Shown: positions 1 through 8,706, counted from the stretch's first letter. The stretch: DNA of 44,341 nt from Clostridia bacterium (GCA_900770385.1 CAAGKK010000008.1:1-44341); one strand, 5' to 3'. Numbers and translations: made by a program. Notes: a model not told the origin generated them from the sequence alone.

Positions 1-669
1 CTTATGTATCATATCTTTTGAAGGATCTGCCTCTAAAAGTAAATCAATATAATCTTCTTTATTTTCTATTTTTTTAACTTGCATTCTAGGTTCTCTTGGT
101 ATCTCGTAGTCATTGGAAATACTAGGTTTCGTGGCATTGCGGTTATAATATCTCATCTCCTCTGAAAAGATACATCCACAATATTTTTGCATATATAGTC
201 CAAGTTCTCTTGCTTTTGCTTGGCCTTCTCTAAATCCCACTCTAAAATCTCTATATAAAAACTGTATATTATATTCTTTTGATAATTGTTCGCACAAGCT
301 TTTTAATTCTTCATGTTTTTGATATGGGCTTACAAATAAAGTACTAGTAAATGCATCATACCCATTTTCCTTTGCATATTTTACAGTTTGTTCTAATCTT
401 ACTTTATAGCAATAATTTATACATCTATTTTCTAAATCATTTATAACATTTTTACAAAAGTTATCTAAACCATATTCTTCATTAAATATAGCTTGTACAT
501 TTATCATATTTGAATATTCTTTTAATGTGTCCCTTCTAGTTTTATATTCTATGTATGGGTGTAGGTTTGGGTTATACCAATATAATACTGGTTCTATTCC
601 TTCACTTCTTAAAGTATCTATGCAGTACACACTACATGGTGCACAACATGTATGCATTAATAATTTCAT
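1..669 (-). CDS. queH: Epoxyqueuosine reductase QueH (partial, C-terminus beyond window)
   Basis: The reading frame runs without a stop from an ATG at 669 to the window edge (223 codons), so the C-terminus is missing. The N-terminus reads MKLLMHTCCAPCS, and a later YCGCIFSEEMRYY segment is present. The CC...C...CxC cysteine pattern is typical of the QueH (DUF208) family, which uses an iron-sulfur cluster to reduce epoxyqueuosine in tRNA to queuosine, the last step of the pathway, in organisms lacking QueG. A GAGGT ribosome binding site sits just before the start. The gene begins 19 bases after the GT-C glycosyltransferase gene and is probably the last known member of the ruvB operon. Identification rests on the cysteine motifs and on overall similarity remembered for the family. 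Confidence 0.9.
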   Translation of the reverse strand, partial: MKLLMHTCCAPCSVYCIDTLRSEGIEPVLYWYNPNLHPYIEYKTRRDTLKEYSNMINVQAIFNEEYGLDNFCKNVINDLENRCINYCYKVRLEQTVKYAKENGYDAFTSTLFVSPYQKHEELKSLCEQLSKEYNIQFLYRDFRVGFREGQAKARELGLYMQKYCGCIFSEEMRYYNRNATKPSISNDYEIPREPRMQVKKIENKEDYIDLLLEADPSKDMIHK

Positions 670-688
670 TTTTATACCTCTTTATTTT

Positions 689-2182
689 TTATTCATATAT
701 ATCAAATATTTCAATTTCACCAACTTTATTTAGATTTTCTTTAACAAATTCAATAATCTTAATCGGAGTTTGCCAGTTTCTTTTATAACCATCTTTTAAT
801 ATTAGATATTGTGTATTATGACTTTTAGAAATCTCTGTGAGTAATCTTTCCTCTCCATTTTTTCCAAAATTTCCTTTATTAAACATATCATAATCTTTAT
901 TGTATATATCCATTGGTATCATATATATAGCAGCAGATGAATCCAGAATATACACTTTTTTAGAGTTATTCATTATGTACTCATCAATATTTTTTATTTG
1001 TTCTTCTAAGTTATTGTCAATAATAATCCAATTAAAATATTTTATATTATTATTTTTATATAATTCTTTATATATATTTATTACATTGCTTACACTTTTT
1101 ATTGAATAAGCAATTATAAATAACAAAACAAGTATTTTTATAAATTCTTTTATAAATATTTTCAATTTTATATCATTAATTATATTTTTACAAAACAAAT
1201 ACATTAAATAAATAGAATAAGTAATTCCTAAAAATGCATATATAATAAAGTGTCCGCTGTTAGCAATCGGAAACATTCCACAAAACATAGTAATTGCATA
1301 GATTAATAATATCAATTCTTTTTGCTTTTTATTTTTGAACCTTATATAATAAATAAAAGATAAAAAAGATATTGGAACTATAAATGAAAACATCATTATT
1401 AAAATATTTGTATTATTAAACAAATATAAATATGAAACATTATTTTTAAATTCACCTATATTTAGTATTGCATAATTAATAAAATCATTAAAGCTATTAT
1501 TTATAATTAAATATCCTAAAAATAAAATTAAAGGTATTATAGCTCCTGCTACCCTAAACAGTATTATTTTCAATACCTTTTTAAAATCTTTCTTATTTTT
1601 TATAAATATTATTTTGTATAAACAAAACATACCTGTTAATAATATTCCAATTGTATGTTTCGTCACAATTGTAAGTCCTATTAATATTCCAAGGATTATT
1701 TCGTTTTTTTTGTAATCAAACATACTATTTTTCTTGAGCCCCTGCAACTCAATATATAAAGATAACATTGTAATTAATAATATTAAATAGTTATATTCCA
1801 CTCCTAAATCATAATAAAACAAAAAATACATAATAATAGTTGCTAGTACACTTATATATCTATTAATACCTAATAATTTAAAAAGCCTATAAGCCATGTA
1901 TAATATTCCAGAAAATATAAGTGTATTATATATTCTCATTATTATCAATTGATTAGTAAATATTTTTAAAAATATTGCTGCAAGAAATGAAAAGAAAGGC
2001 GTACTAATTATATTGAAATCCCTATAAGGAACTAATCCAAATAGAATGTTTTTCGCAAAATTATATTGCCACAATTCATCCAAATCATTTAATTTTTCTT
2101 GAAATACTAATTTTCCCGCTATAATAAAAATAAATATGCCGACAATTGCTTCAAAAAAAATACTTTTAAATTTCTTTTTCAT
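689..2182 (-). CDS. GT-C fold membrane glycosyltransferase (ArnT/PMT-like)
   Basis: This is a 497-residue protein with about ten or more hydrophobic segments. The first extracytoplasmic loop holds a DLDELW motif (about residues 33-38) followed by PYRDFN and ISTPFFSFLAAIFLK. This matches the acidic first-loop motif and the following helix of GT-C enzymes such as ArnT and protein mannosyltransferases, which move a sugar from a polyprenyl-phosphate carrier to an acceptor on the outer membrane face. A hydrophilic C-terminal domain of about 100 residues follows the last helix. The start overlaps the end of the upstream membrane protein gene by 17 bases and has an AGGA site six bases before ATG. 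With a GT2 enzyme in the same operon, a donor-synthesis plus transfer pair is likely. The acceptor and the sugar cannot be told from sequence. Confidence 0.75.
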   Translation of the reverse strand: MKKKFKSIFFEAIVGIFIFIIAGKLVFQEKLNDLDELWQYNFAKNILFGLVPYRDFNIISTPFFSFLAAIFLKIFTNQLIIMRIYNTLIFSGILYMAYRLFKLLGINRYISVLATIIMYFLFYYDLGVEYNYLILLITMLSLYIELQGLKKNSMFDYKKNEIILGILIGLTIVTKHTIGILLTGMFCLYKIIFIKNKKDFKKVLKIILFRVAGAIIPLILFLGYLIINNSFNDFINYAILNIGEFKNNVSYLYLFNNTNILIMMFSFIVPISFLSFIYYIRFKNKKQKELILLIYAITMFCGMFPIANSGHFIIYAFLGITYSIYLMYLFCKNIINDIKLKIFIKEFIKILVLLFIIAYSIKSVSNVINIYKELYKNNNIKYFNWIIIDNNLEEQIKNIDEYIMNNSKKVYILDSSAAIYMIPMDIYNKDYDMFNKGNFGKNGEERLLTEISKSHNTQYLILKDGYKRNWQTPIKIIEFVKENLNKVGEIEIFDIYE

Positions 2183-3512
2183 TTTGTTCCTCTTTCTCCG
2201 TTAAAAAATCAAAAATTTTTTTGATTGATAAATTTATACATACATTACTTATTAATAAATTACGATATGTAAAAAAAGCATGATTATATGAATGATTTTG
2301 TAATAATGTATACCAAATAATTGGTATTATTCCAATTAATAAATATATAAATATTATATAAAAAGTTTTTTTTGTATTTTGTTTTTTAAATTCAATTTTT
2401 TTGTTTTCAATCCATATTTTAATTAGTATAGTTAGAACTGTAATAAATAAAGAAATAAAAAATGAAACATATATATAATTCATATTTTTATTAATAACAT
2501 TAAATATGTTTATTTTTTCTGTTCCTGCACTTCTGTAAAAAACTTGTTTTAATGCTGTAATTAACATTTTTCTTTCGAATATTAAATCTGTTAATATCCA
2601 CTTACTAGCCCATGTTAATCCATATCCAGCACTCCATGAAATTCCTAAAACTAATATTTTCTTAAATATAAGTTTTATTTCAAAATTTTCTTTAGTATAT
2701 TTTATAATAAATAATACAATCATCGGTATTGCATATGTCAAAACTGGAACAGTTAAAAAATCGAAAAAATTAGTTAACATACCAATTATGAAGAAAAACA
2801 TACTATAGCTTTTTATCTTACTATATTTGCACAATATTATAACAGATGCAATCATCATTATTAGAAATATAAAAATCCCTTGCATAGAAAATCCCAAATA
2901 AAAATATTCAACTCCCAACAAACAAGTAGAAAATATAATAGAAGTAACAATATCGCTTTTCTTATAAAGTAATATTATAAAAATTATAAATAATATAATC
3001 AACATAAAGGTTAAGATTATTCTAATCTGTGTTAAATTAAATATCACTAACAGAGGTCTTAATATTATTAAATAACCATGCCAATATCGTGCATATTCAA
3101 AACTTTCTGCCTTTTCATTGTTTACTAAATCATTTAATTCTCCAACCTCGTTATGATATTTATATTTTGACGACGATTTTAGTTCTCCTACTTGATCTTG
3201 ATAAATTTTCGTTGTTACATCAGGAATGAAGTTTTTCCTTGCCACAAATGCTGAAAACAATGGTTTTTTTGAATCAATAGAATATGCAGTATTAATCATT
3301 AATGCATCAGTGTAATTATCGAATTCCATTTTTGTTCTTCTGTATGGAATATAAATAATTTTTCTATTTCCTTCTTTAATCAAAATTTTTGAAGACTCTT
3401 CTACATTATTAAACATACTTTTAGAAGGAATACAAGAAGTTATAGTCAACAAAGCCATAAAGCTACAAATCAGCAAGATAAAAATCATTAAGCATTTAAG
3501 AATCTTTTTCAT
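2166..3512 (-). CDS. Polytopic membrane protein of unknown function in glycosyltransferase operon
   Basis: The protein has one N-terminal hydrophobic helix, an extracytoplasmic stretch of roughly 120 residues, then about eight membrane helices. I place the start at the second ATG (3512) because GGAG lies nine bases before it; the first ATG at 3527 has no site. It overlaps the GT2 gene upstream and the GT-C gene downstream by 17 bases each, which implies translational coupling. The loop contains FDNYTDALMLN-type sequence (NYTDALMINTAYS) and, before the second helix, YWHGYLIILRPLLVIFN. The topology (acidic residues in a first large outer loop, then many helices) resembles GT-C enzymes, but I see no clear catalytic signature. 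It could be a GT-C relative or a polymer export or assembly partner. Confidence 0.6.
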   Translation of the reverse strand: MKKILKCLMIFILLICSFMALLTITSCIPSKSMFNNVEESSKILIKEGNRKIIYIPYRRTKMEFDNYTDALMINTAYSIDSKKPLFSAFVARKNFIPDVTTKIYQDQVGELKSSSKYKYHNEVGELNDLVNNEKAESFEYARYWHGYLIILRPLLVIFNLTQIRIILTFMLIILFIIFIILLYKKSDIVTSIIFSTCLLGVEYFYLGFSMQGIFIFLIMMIASVIILCKYSKIKSYSMFFFIIGMLTNFFDFLTVPVLTYAIPMIVLFIIKYTKENFEIKLIFKKILVLGISWSAGYGLTWASKWILTDLIFERKMLITALKQVFYRSAGTEKINIFNVINKNMNYIYVSFFISLFITVLTILIKIWIENKKIEFKKQNTKKTFYIIFIYLLIGIIPIIWYTLLQNHSYNHAFFTYRNLLISNVCINLSIKKIFDFLTEKEEQNEKEI

Positions 3513-4443
3513 TTTCTTTTTCTCCATATCTAATTAAATTCAATTCATATTTTTCTTTATTAGCTTTTGATATTGTGTCTAGAGTCAAACCGCATTGCAA
3601 AGAAATTGCTGCTATCATCATAAATCCAGTTGCTAGTATAGCGGATGGAATTTTTGTTATAAAATGAGTTTTTGCAAATTCAACTATAACAGGAATTCCG
3701 ACTGATAGTCCTAATGCAAATAATATAAATGAAACAAATAAAAAGAATTTTCTAGGTTTATAATCTTTATACATCTTTAAAATTGTTTTACTTACTTTTA
3801 TTCCATCTTGTATAGTATTTAGTTTAGATACACTCCCTTCTGGTCTGTCTCTATATATTATTGGTATCTCTTTTATTATAAATCTCTTATCTAAAGCAGA
3901 TAAAGTTATTTCTGTTTCAATCTCAAATTTAGGACTTAATATCGGAATGTTTTTAACAAATATTTTATTAAACGCCCTATACCCACTCATAATATCTTGT
4001 AAATCATTTTTGAACAAGATATTTATGGATTTTTTTACAAGATTGTTTCCTAATTCATGAAATTTCCTTTTGTTTTCATTTTTATATGTTCCGTTTGAAA
4101 GTCTATCTCCAACAGTCATATCTGCTTTGCCTTCAATTATAGGTAAAATTAATTTATGAACATCTTCAGCAGGATATGTATCATCTCCATCAACCATTAC
4201 ATAAATGTCTGCATCTACTTCTCTAAACATTCTTCTTACAACATTACCTTTTCCTTGATTATATTCATTTCTAATTGTTATCCCATTAATTTCACTTAAT
4301 ATTTTTATTGAATTATCATTTGAATTGTTATTATAAACATAAATATCCGCATTGGGCAATTCTTTTTTAAAATCCATAACAACCTTTTTTATTGTTTTTT
4401 CCTCGTTGTAACAAGGTATCAATACCGCAATTTTATTTTTCAT
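3496..4443 (-). CDS. GT2 family glycosyltransferase with C-terminal membrane helices (DPM1/polyprenyl-phosphate sugar synthase-like)
   Basis: The N-terminus (IAVLIPCYNEEKTIKKVV) and the DGDDTYPAED segment carrying the DxD metal/nucleotide site are typical of GT2 enzymes related to dolichyl- or undecaprenyl-phosphate sugar synthases. SGYRAF and EIETE follow, as in this family. Two hydrophobic helices lie near the C-terminus (about residues 230-295). I chose the ATG at 4443, which has GGGAG seven bases upstream; the longer frame starting at 4476 would begin inside the end of ruvB. Together with the GT-C gene two genes downstream it suggests synthesis of a lipid-linked sugar followed by its transfer outside the cell. 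The specific sugar is unknown. Confidence 0.85.
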   Translation of the reverse strand: MKNKIAVLIPCYNEEKTIKKVVMDFKKELPNADIYVYNNNSNDNSIKILSEINGITIRNEYNQGKGNVVRRMFREVDADIYVMVDGDDTYPAEDVHKLILPIIEGKADMTVGDRLSNGTYKNENKRKFHELGNNLVKKSINILFKNDLQDIMSGYRAFNKIFVKNIPILSPKFEIETEITLSALDKRFIIKEIPIIYRDRPEGSVSKLNTIQDGIKVSKTILKMYKDYKPRKFFLFVSFILFALGLSVGIPVIVEFAKTHFITKIPSAILATGFMMIAAISLQCGLTLDTISKANKEKYELNLIRYGEKENEKDS

Positions 4444-4456
4444 TTCAAATCTCCCT

Positions 4457-5461
4457 TTATTTATTAAATTCAACACCCATATGTTTATATGCTGGTTCTA
4501 GTGCCATTCTTCCTCTTGGCGTTCTTGCCATGAATCCTATTTGCATAAGATATGGTTCATACACATCTTCTATTGTTTCAATTTCTTCTCCAACTGTTGT
4601 TGCAAGAGTTTCTAGTCCTACTGGTCCTCCTGCATATTTTAATATTATTGTTTCTAATATTTTTCTATCTATATTATCCAGTCCTAATTCATCTATTTCT
4701 AGCTTATTTAATGCTATTTTTGCAAGTTTTAAATCTACATTTCCATCTGCTAATACTAATGCATAATCTCTTACTCTTTTTAATATTCTATTAGCTATCC
4801 TTGGAGTGCCTCTGGAGCGCATTGCTATTTCTCTAGCCGCTTCCTCTGTAATATCTATATTCAATATAGCACTTGATCTTTTTACTATTGATTCTATATC
4901 GTCTGTATTATATAGTTCTAATCTTTCTACTATTCCAAATCTGTCACGAAGCGGTGTAGTAAGTGCCCCAGCTTTAGTTGTTGCTCCTATTAATGTAAAC
5001 TTAGGCAAATCTATCCTAATAGATTTAGCTGTTGGTCCTTTTCCAATTATAATATCTAGACTATAATCTTCTAATGCTGGATATAATATTTCTTCAACAT
5101 TCTTATTCAATCTATGTATTTCATCTATAAATAAAACATCATTTTCACTAAGGTTTGTAAGTAATGCAGCCAAATCTCCTGCTTTTTCTATTGCTGGTCC
5201 TGATGTTATTTTTATATTTGAGTTCATTTCATTAGCAATAATAGTTGAAAGTGTTGTCTTTCCCAATCCTGGAGGGCCATATAGCAACACATGATCTAGT
5301 GCTTCTCCCCTTTTTTTTGCAGCTTCTATATATATTTTCATGTTTTCTTTTACTTTTGTTTGTCCAATATATTCATTTAATGCTTGTGGTCGCAATGTTT
5401 TTTCTATTTTTTCTTCATCAAAGCTTTCTAATTCTGGACTAATTATTTTATTATTTTCCAT
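4457..5461 (-). CDS. ruvB: Holliday junction branch migration ATPase RuvB
   Basis: This is the 334-residue, full-length RuvB motor that drives branch migration of Holliday junctions with RuvA. The Walker A motif GPPGLGKT lies at residues 62-69 and the Walker B/DEIH motif at about 113-116. The TTPLRDRFGI segment and the C-terminal winged-helix region ending in GRMALEPAYKHMG are all typical. A GGAG site precedes the ATG. ruvA is not next to it in this window, unlike the ruvAB arrangement of many bacteria. It is the first gene of an operon continuing into glycosyltransferases and queH; the next start lies 13 bases after its stop. Confidence 0.97.
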   Translation of the reverse strand: MENNKIISPELESFDEEKIEKTLRPQALNEYIGQTKVKENMKIYIEAAKKRGEALDHVLLYGPPGLGKTTLSTIIANEMNSNIKITSGPAIEKAGDLAALLTNLSENDVLFIDEIHRLNKNVEEILYPALEDYSLDIIIGKGPTAKSIRIDLPKFTLIGATTKAGALTTPLRDRFGIVERLELYNTDDIESIVKRSSAILNIDITEEAAREIAMRSRGTPRIANRILKRVRDYALVLADGNVDLKLAKIALNKLEIDELGLDNIDRKILETIILKYAGGPVGLETLATTVGEEIETIEDVYEPYLMQIGFMARTPRGRMALEPAYKHMGVEFNK

Positions 5462-5493
5462 AACTGCTCCATTCTATTAAATAAATCAGATTT

Positions 5494-5522
5494 ATTATAT
5501 CTTTAAAAGATAAATAATGCAA
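5494..5522 (-). promoter_or_regulatory. Sigma-A type promoter for the ruvB operon
   Basis: On the minus strand, TTGCAT and TATAAT are separated by 17 bases, with the -10 about 33 bases before the ruvB ATG. The match and spacing are good for a vegetative promoter. Confidence 0.6.
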
Positions 5523-5542
5523 TAAATACAAACATTTTTAAA

Positions 5543-5580
5543 TAAAAAAACTCGAGAATAAAAATAATTTCTCGAGTTTT
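5543..5580 (-). terminator. Rho-independent terminator after the P-type ATPase gene
   Basis: An inverted repeat CTCGAGAA / TTCTCGAG with a ten-base loop is followed, on the minus strand, by seven T. It lies between the ATPase stop and the ruvB promoter. Confidence 0.85.
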
Positions 5581-5597
5581 ATATGATTGTTGTCTAT

Positions 5598-8225
5598 TTA
5601 TAGCCATTCACCATATTCTTTTATATACACTTTTTTTACTATTTGAGCAATAATACAATATAATAATGGTATTGCTATTATAAATATCATTATATATTTA
5701 AATCCGATTGGTGTTAAGCCTATCATTTTACCAATTATTGTATATGGTATTAATATTGCAAGTATTATAATTGATATAGAAGATGCATATACTGGAGCCG
5801 AAGCATGGCTTTCTATAATTGGTCTCTTATTTGTTCTTATTATATGCATTCCTATTAAATTAGAAGCTATACTATAAGTGAACCATATTGTTTGAAACAA
5901 CGCTATATTGTGTTCTCTTAAGTTTAATCCAAACCACATTACAGAAAATACTAACATATCAAACAAAGTACTTAATGGTCCCATAATAAGCATAAATCTT
6001 TTTAAACTATCTGTATTCCATGTTTTAGGTTTATTAAGATATTCTGCATCTACATTATCAAAAGGTAAAGTTAATTGCCCAAAATCATATATTAAGCCTT
6101 CTACTAATAATTGAATTGGTGTTTCTGGTAAAAATGGTAGTATAACACTAGCAATTATAATTGATACTACTTCTCCAAAATTAAAACTTGTTGCTAATTT
6201 TATATACTTAATTAAATTTGCATATGTTTTTCTTCCTTCTTTTACTCCATCTAATAGTACTTTTAAATCTTTTTCAAGCAAAATAATATCTGCTGTTTCT
6301 TTTGCTATATCTACCGCTGTATCTACAGAAATCCCTATATCTGAATTAACAAGCGAAGGACTATCGTTAATACCATCTCCCATGTAACCAACTGTATTTC
6401 CTTCTTCTTTCAAAAGTCTTATAATTCTAGCTTTTTGAATTGGTGATAATTTTGCAAAAACATTTACTCTTTTCATAATTCTCTTAAGAGCAATATCTGA
6501 CATTTTATCTACTTGACTTCCTATTATTATTTTTGAAGTATTTATATTAACTTTGTCACATACACATTTTGTAACTTCTGCATTATCTCCTGTTAAAACT
6601 ATAACTCTTATTCCTGCTTTATTTAGGTGTTTTATAGCATCTTTTGCGCTTTCTTTGGGTGGATCTAAGAATCCTACAAATCCAGTTAATATCATTTTAT
6701 TTTCATCTGAAACTTTAAAAGTTTTAATATTTTCAATATCATACTTTTTAGCGACAGCTACCACTCTTAATCCTTGAGTGTTTAATTCCTTAGCTATTTT
6801 CTTTATGTTTGCCTTTATTTCACTAGTAATCGGTGAAATTTTTCCTTCATATTCTACAAAAGAACTAATATTTAATATTTCCTCAACTGCTCCTTTAGTA
6901 ATTAATTCTTTCTTTTCTCCATTTGTAACAACAACAGATAATCTTCTTCTTGCAAAATCAAATGGTATTTCATCTATTTTTTTAAACTCATTTACAGTTT
7001 CTTTTGCTAAACCATTTTCGTTTGCTCTATTTATAATGGCTTCATCAATGCTGCCTTTTAATCCTGTTTGAAAATACGCATTAAGGTAAGCTTGTTTTAA
7101 TACTCCATAATCTTCTTCACCTTTAACATTTAAATATCTTTCTAGTACAATCTTATCTTCTGTTAATGTTCCTGTTTTGTCTGTACATAGTATGTTCATT
7201 CCTCCAAAGCTTTGAATACTTTCTAACCTCTTAACAATAGTTTTTTTCTTAGACATTCGTACAGCACCTTTTGCCAAACCAGAAGAAAGAATAACTGGCA
7301 ATAATAACGGAGTAATAATAATTGCAATTGAAACTGAAAAAGTAAAAGCTGTTAATGTATTGTGTTTCCAAACATTTAGTAAAAATGTAATAGGTATCAT
7401 AGCAACCATAAATTTTATCAGCAACTTGCTTATACTTTCTACTCCCTTTTCAAAAGCTGTCTTAGGTTTACCTGTTATCAATGTATGTGATACTTTTCCG
7501 AAATAAGTATCATCTGCTGTTTTTATAACAACAGCTTTTGCAGATCCGCTTATTACATTTGTTCCCATAAAGCAAATAGTATCTAAATCTGTAATAAACT
7601 CAATATCATCTATACTTTTTAATTTAGTTTCTGTTGATTTTCTAACTGAATCTGATTCTCCTGTTAGAGAAGATTGTCCTACATATAAATCTTTACTTTC
7701 TAGAATTCTTAAGTCGGCAGGCATCATATCTCCTGCTGATAATAAAACAATATCTCCAATAACAATTTCTTTATTATGAACTTTTATTTTTTTACCATTT
7801 CTTATAACTGTAGTTTGTGCAGAAACCATCTCTTTTAGTTTTTCTGCCGCTTTATTAGATGTAAATTCTTCAAAAAACTCTAAAAAGGTACTTGTAAACA
7901 CTAATATTAATATAACAATAATATTTGCATAACTAGGTTTTTCTGCAACTATAACATCTGTATAAAATAATAATACAACTATTCCCAATAATATTAAATT
8001 AAATTTACTAAATAAACTTCCAAAAAAATAATGATACCATTTTTTTTCTTTTTTTCTGCTTAATTCATTATATCCATATTTTTCTAATCTTTCTTTTACT
8101 TGTTTATTTGATAATCCTTTTTCTAGATTTATTTTTTGTTCTTTAATTAGCTGTTCAGACGCAGTAACAGTAGCCTTTCCATACATCTCTTTAAAATCAA
8201 TTTCTTCTTTTTTATCTTTTGCCAT
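5598..8225 (-). CDS. mgtA: P-type ATPase of the MgtA (P3B, Mg2+ import) family
   Basis: The 875-residue protein has the full P-type ATPase layout: actuator loop TGES at residues 188-191, phosphorylation motif DKTGTLT at 349-355, and hinge MGDGINDSPSL. The C-terminal part (NFGEVVS, FLPETPIQLL, LTLPFDNVDAE, a MGPLSTLFD stretch) matches the MgtA/MgtB magnesium-import group rather than Ca2+ or heavy-metal pumps. MgtA normally carries TPEMLP in the fourth membrane helix; here it is TPLLLP, so the helix-4 glutamate is absent, while acidic residues appear in helices 5 and 6 (see findings). The gene stands alone with its own terminator. I see no M-box riboswitch in the 140 bases upstream. The family call is firm; magnesium as the substrate is an inference. 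Confidence 0.85.
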   Translation of the reverse strand: MAKDKKEEIDFKEMYGKATVTASEQLIKEQKINLEKGLSNKQVKERLEKYGYNELSRKKEKKWYHYFFGSLFSKFNLILLGIVVLLFYTDVIVAEKPSYANIIVILILVFTSTFLEFFEEFTSNKAAEKLKEMVSAQTTVIRNGKKIKVHNKEIVIGDIVLLSAGDMMPADLRILESKDLYVGQSSLTGESDSVRKSTETKLKSIDDIEFITDLDTICFMGTNVISGSAKAVVIKTADDTYFGKVSHTLITGKPKTAFEKGVESISKLLIKFMVAMIPITFLLNVWKHNTLTAFTFSVSIAIIITPLLLPVILSSGLAKGAVRMSKKKTIVKRLESIQSFGGMNILCTDKTGTLTEDKIVLERYLNVKGEEDYGVLKQAYLNAYFQTGLKGSIDEAIINRANENGLAKETVNEFKKIDEIPFDFARRRLSVVVTNGEKKELITKGAVEEILNISSFVEYEGKISPITSEIKANIKKIAKELNTQGLRVVAVAKKYDIENIKTFKVSDENKMILTGFVGFLDPPKESAKDAIKHLNKAGIRVIVLTGDNAEVTKCVCDKVNINTSKIIIGSQVDKMSDIALKRIMKRVNVFAKLSPIQKARIIRLLKEEGNTVGYMGDGINDSPSLVNSDIGISVDTAVDIAKETADIILLEKDLKVLLDGVKEGRKTYANLIKYIKLATSFNFGEVVSIIIASVILPFLPETPIQLLVEGLIYDFGQLTLPFDNVDAEYLNKPKTWNTDSLKRFMLIMGPLSTLFDMLVFSVMWFGLNLREHNIALFQTIWFTYSIASNLIGMHIIRTNKRPIIESHASAPVYASSISIIILAILIPYTIIGKMIGLTPIGFKYIMIFIIAIPLLYCIIAQIVKKVYIKEYGEWL

Positions 8226-8280
8226 TTCTACACCTCTTTCGTTTTTTATAGTATATCACTATTTATATAATATGTGTAAA

Positions 8281-8312
8281 TTTTATTAAAAAAAATATTT
8301 TTTTTAATAAAA
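8281..8312. repeat. 32-bp perfect AT palindrome between divergent mgtA and tRNA-Asn
   Basis: The sequence TTTTATTAAAAAAAATA continues into its exact reverse complement, giving a perfect 32-bp palindrome with no G or C. It lies immediately upstream of the tRNA-Asn promoter and about 55 bases upstream of the ATPase start. It can form a cruciform or weak hairpin and may insulate the two promoters. Confidence 0.7.
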
Positions 8313-8315
8313 CTA

Positions 8316-8344
8316 TTGAAAATGATTAGAATATAATATATAAT
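8316..8344 (+). promoter_or_regulatory. Promoter of tRNA-Asn (copy 1)
   Basis: TTGAAA and TATAAT are separated by 17 bases. The -10 ends 23 bases before the mature tRNA 5' end, a normal leader length for a bacterial tRNA gene. Confidence 0.7.
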
Positions 8345-8367
8345 TCATTTTGTTAAGGAAATTATAT

Positions 8368-8443
8368 TCCTCAATAGCTCAGTCGGTAGAGCGCACGGCT
8401 GTTAACCGTGATGTCGCAAGTTCGAGCCTTGCTTGAGGAGCCA
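8368..8443 (+). tRNA. tRNA-Asn (anticodon GTT), copy 1
   Basis: The 76-nt cloverleaf has a seven-pair acceptor stem TCCTCAA/TTGAGGA, the D arm, an anticodon loop CTGTTAA reading GTT, the T arm with GTTCGAG and an encoded CCA end. It differs from the second copy at 44228-44303 in the D loop (GTCGG versus GTTGG). It has its own promoter and a strong terminator. Confidence 0.97.
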
Positions 8444-8481
8444 AAAGATAGAGAATGAATTTTATTCATTCTCTATCTTTT
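8444..8481 (+). terminator. Terminator of tRNA-Asn copy 1
   Basis: A perfect 18-bp stem (AAAAGATAGAGAATGAAT and its complement) with a three-base loop follows the CCA end directly and is followed by a T-rich run. The stem core GAGAATGNA is shared with the terminators after the tRNA-Asn copy and fragment near 44.2 kb. Confidence 0.85.
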
Positions 8482-8639
8482 ATTTCTAAAGTTAGAATTA
8501 AAAAGCAATGTAAAGGTTAACAGCTGGCTGTTAACTGCGATGAAGCGAGCGGTGTCCAGTGGACACAAAAAGCGAGCTAAGGAAGTGCAGTAACTGATAT
8601 TATAGCATTTGCATGAGCAAAGCTATAATATCTAGTTAC
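8482..8639 (+). repeat. tRNA-Asn-associated hairpin element, copy A
   Basis: Beyond the tRNA terminator, the sequence shares its order of parts with the region after the other tRNA-Asn: a GTTAGAA...AAAAGCAAT run, AAAGGTTAACA, AACTGC, a CC-AGT-GG hairpin (GTGTCCAGTGGACAC at 8552-8566), then AAGG-GTGCA and a long distal hairpin (8590-8639). In the distal hairpin, a 17-bp stem with one bulged T surrounds an inner TTTGC/GCAAA stem. The paired bases differ from copy C but pairing is kept. No open reading frame of note is present. It is either a structured RNA transcribed past the tRNA or a small dispersed repeat. Confidence 0.6.
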
Positions 8640-8669
8640 AAACAGGGGATGTTGTAATATGTTTTAAAA

Positions 8670-8706
8670 GAAAACTCCAAACAATGCATAACATTGTTTG
8701 GAGTTA
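8670..8706 (-). terminator. Terminator of the S1-domain gene
   Basis: A perfect 14-bp stem (AACTCCAAACAATG and complement) with a five-base loop is followed on the minus strand by TTCTTTTAAAA. It starts 12 bases after the S1-domain gene stop. Confidence 0.85.

Noticed and set aside
8226..8360. M-box (Mg2+) riboswitch before the MgtA-like gene
   Set aside because: The space is too short and contains none of the conserved M-box segments.
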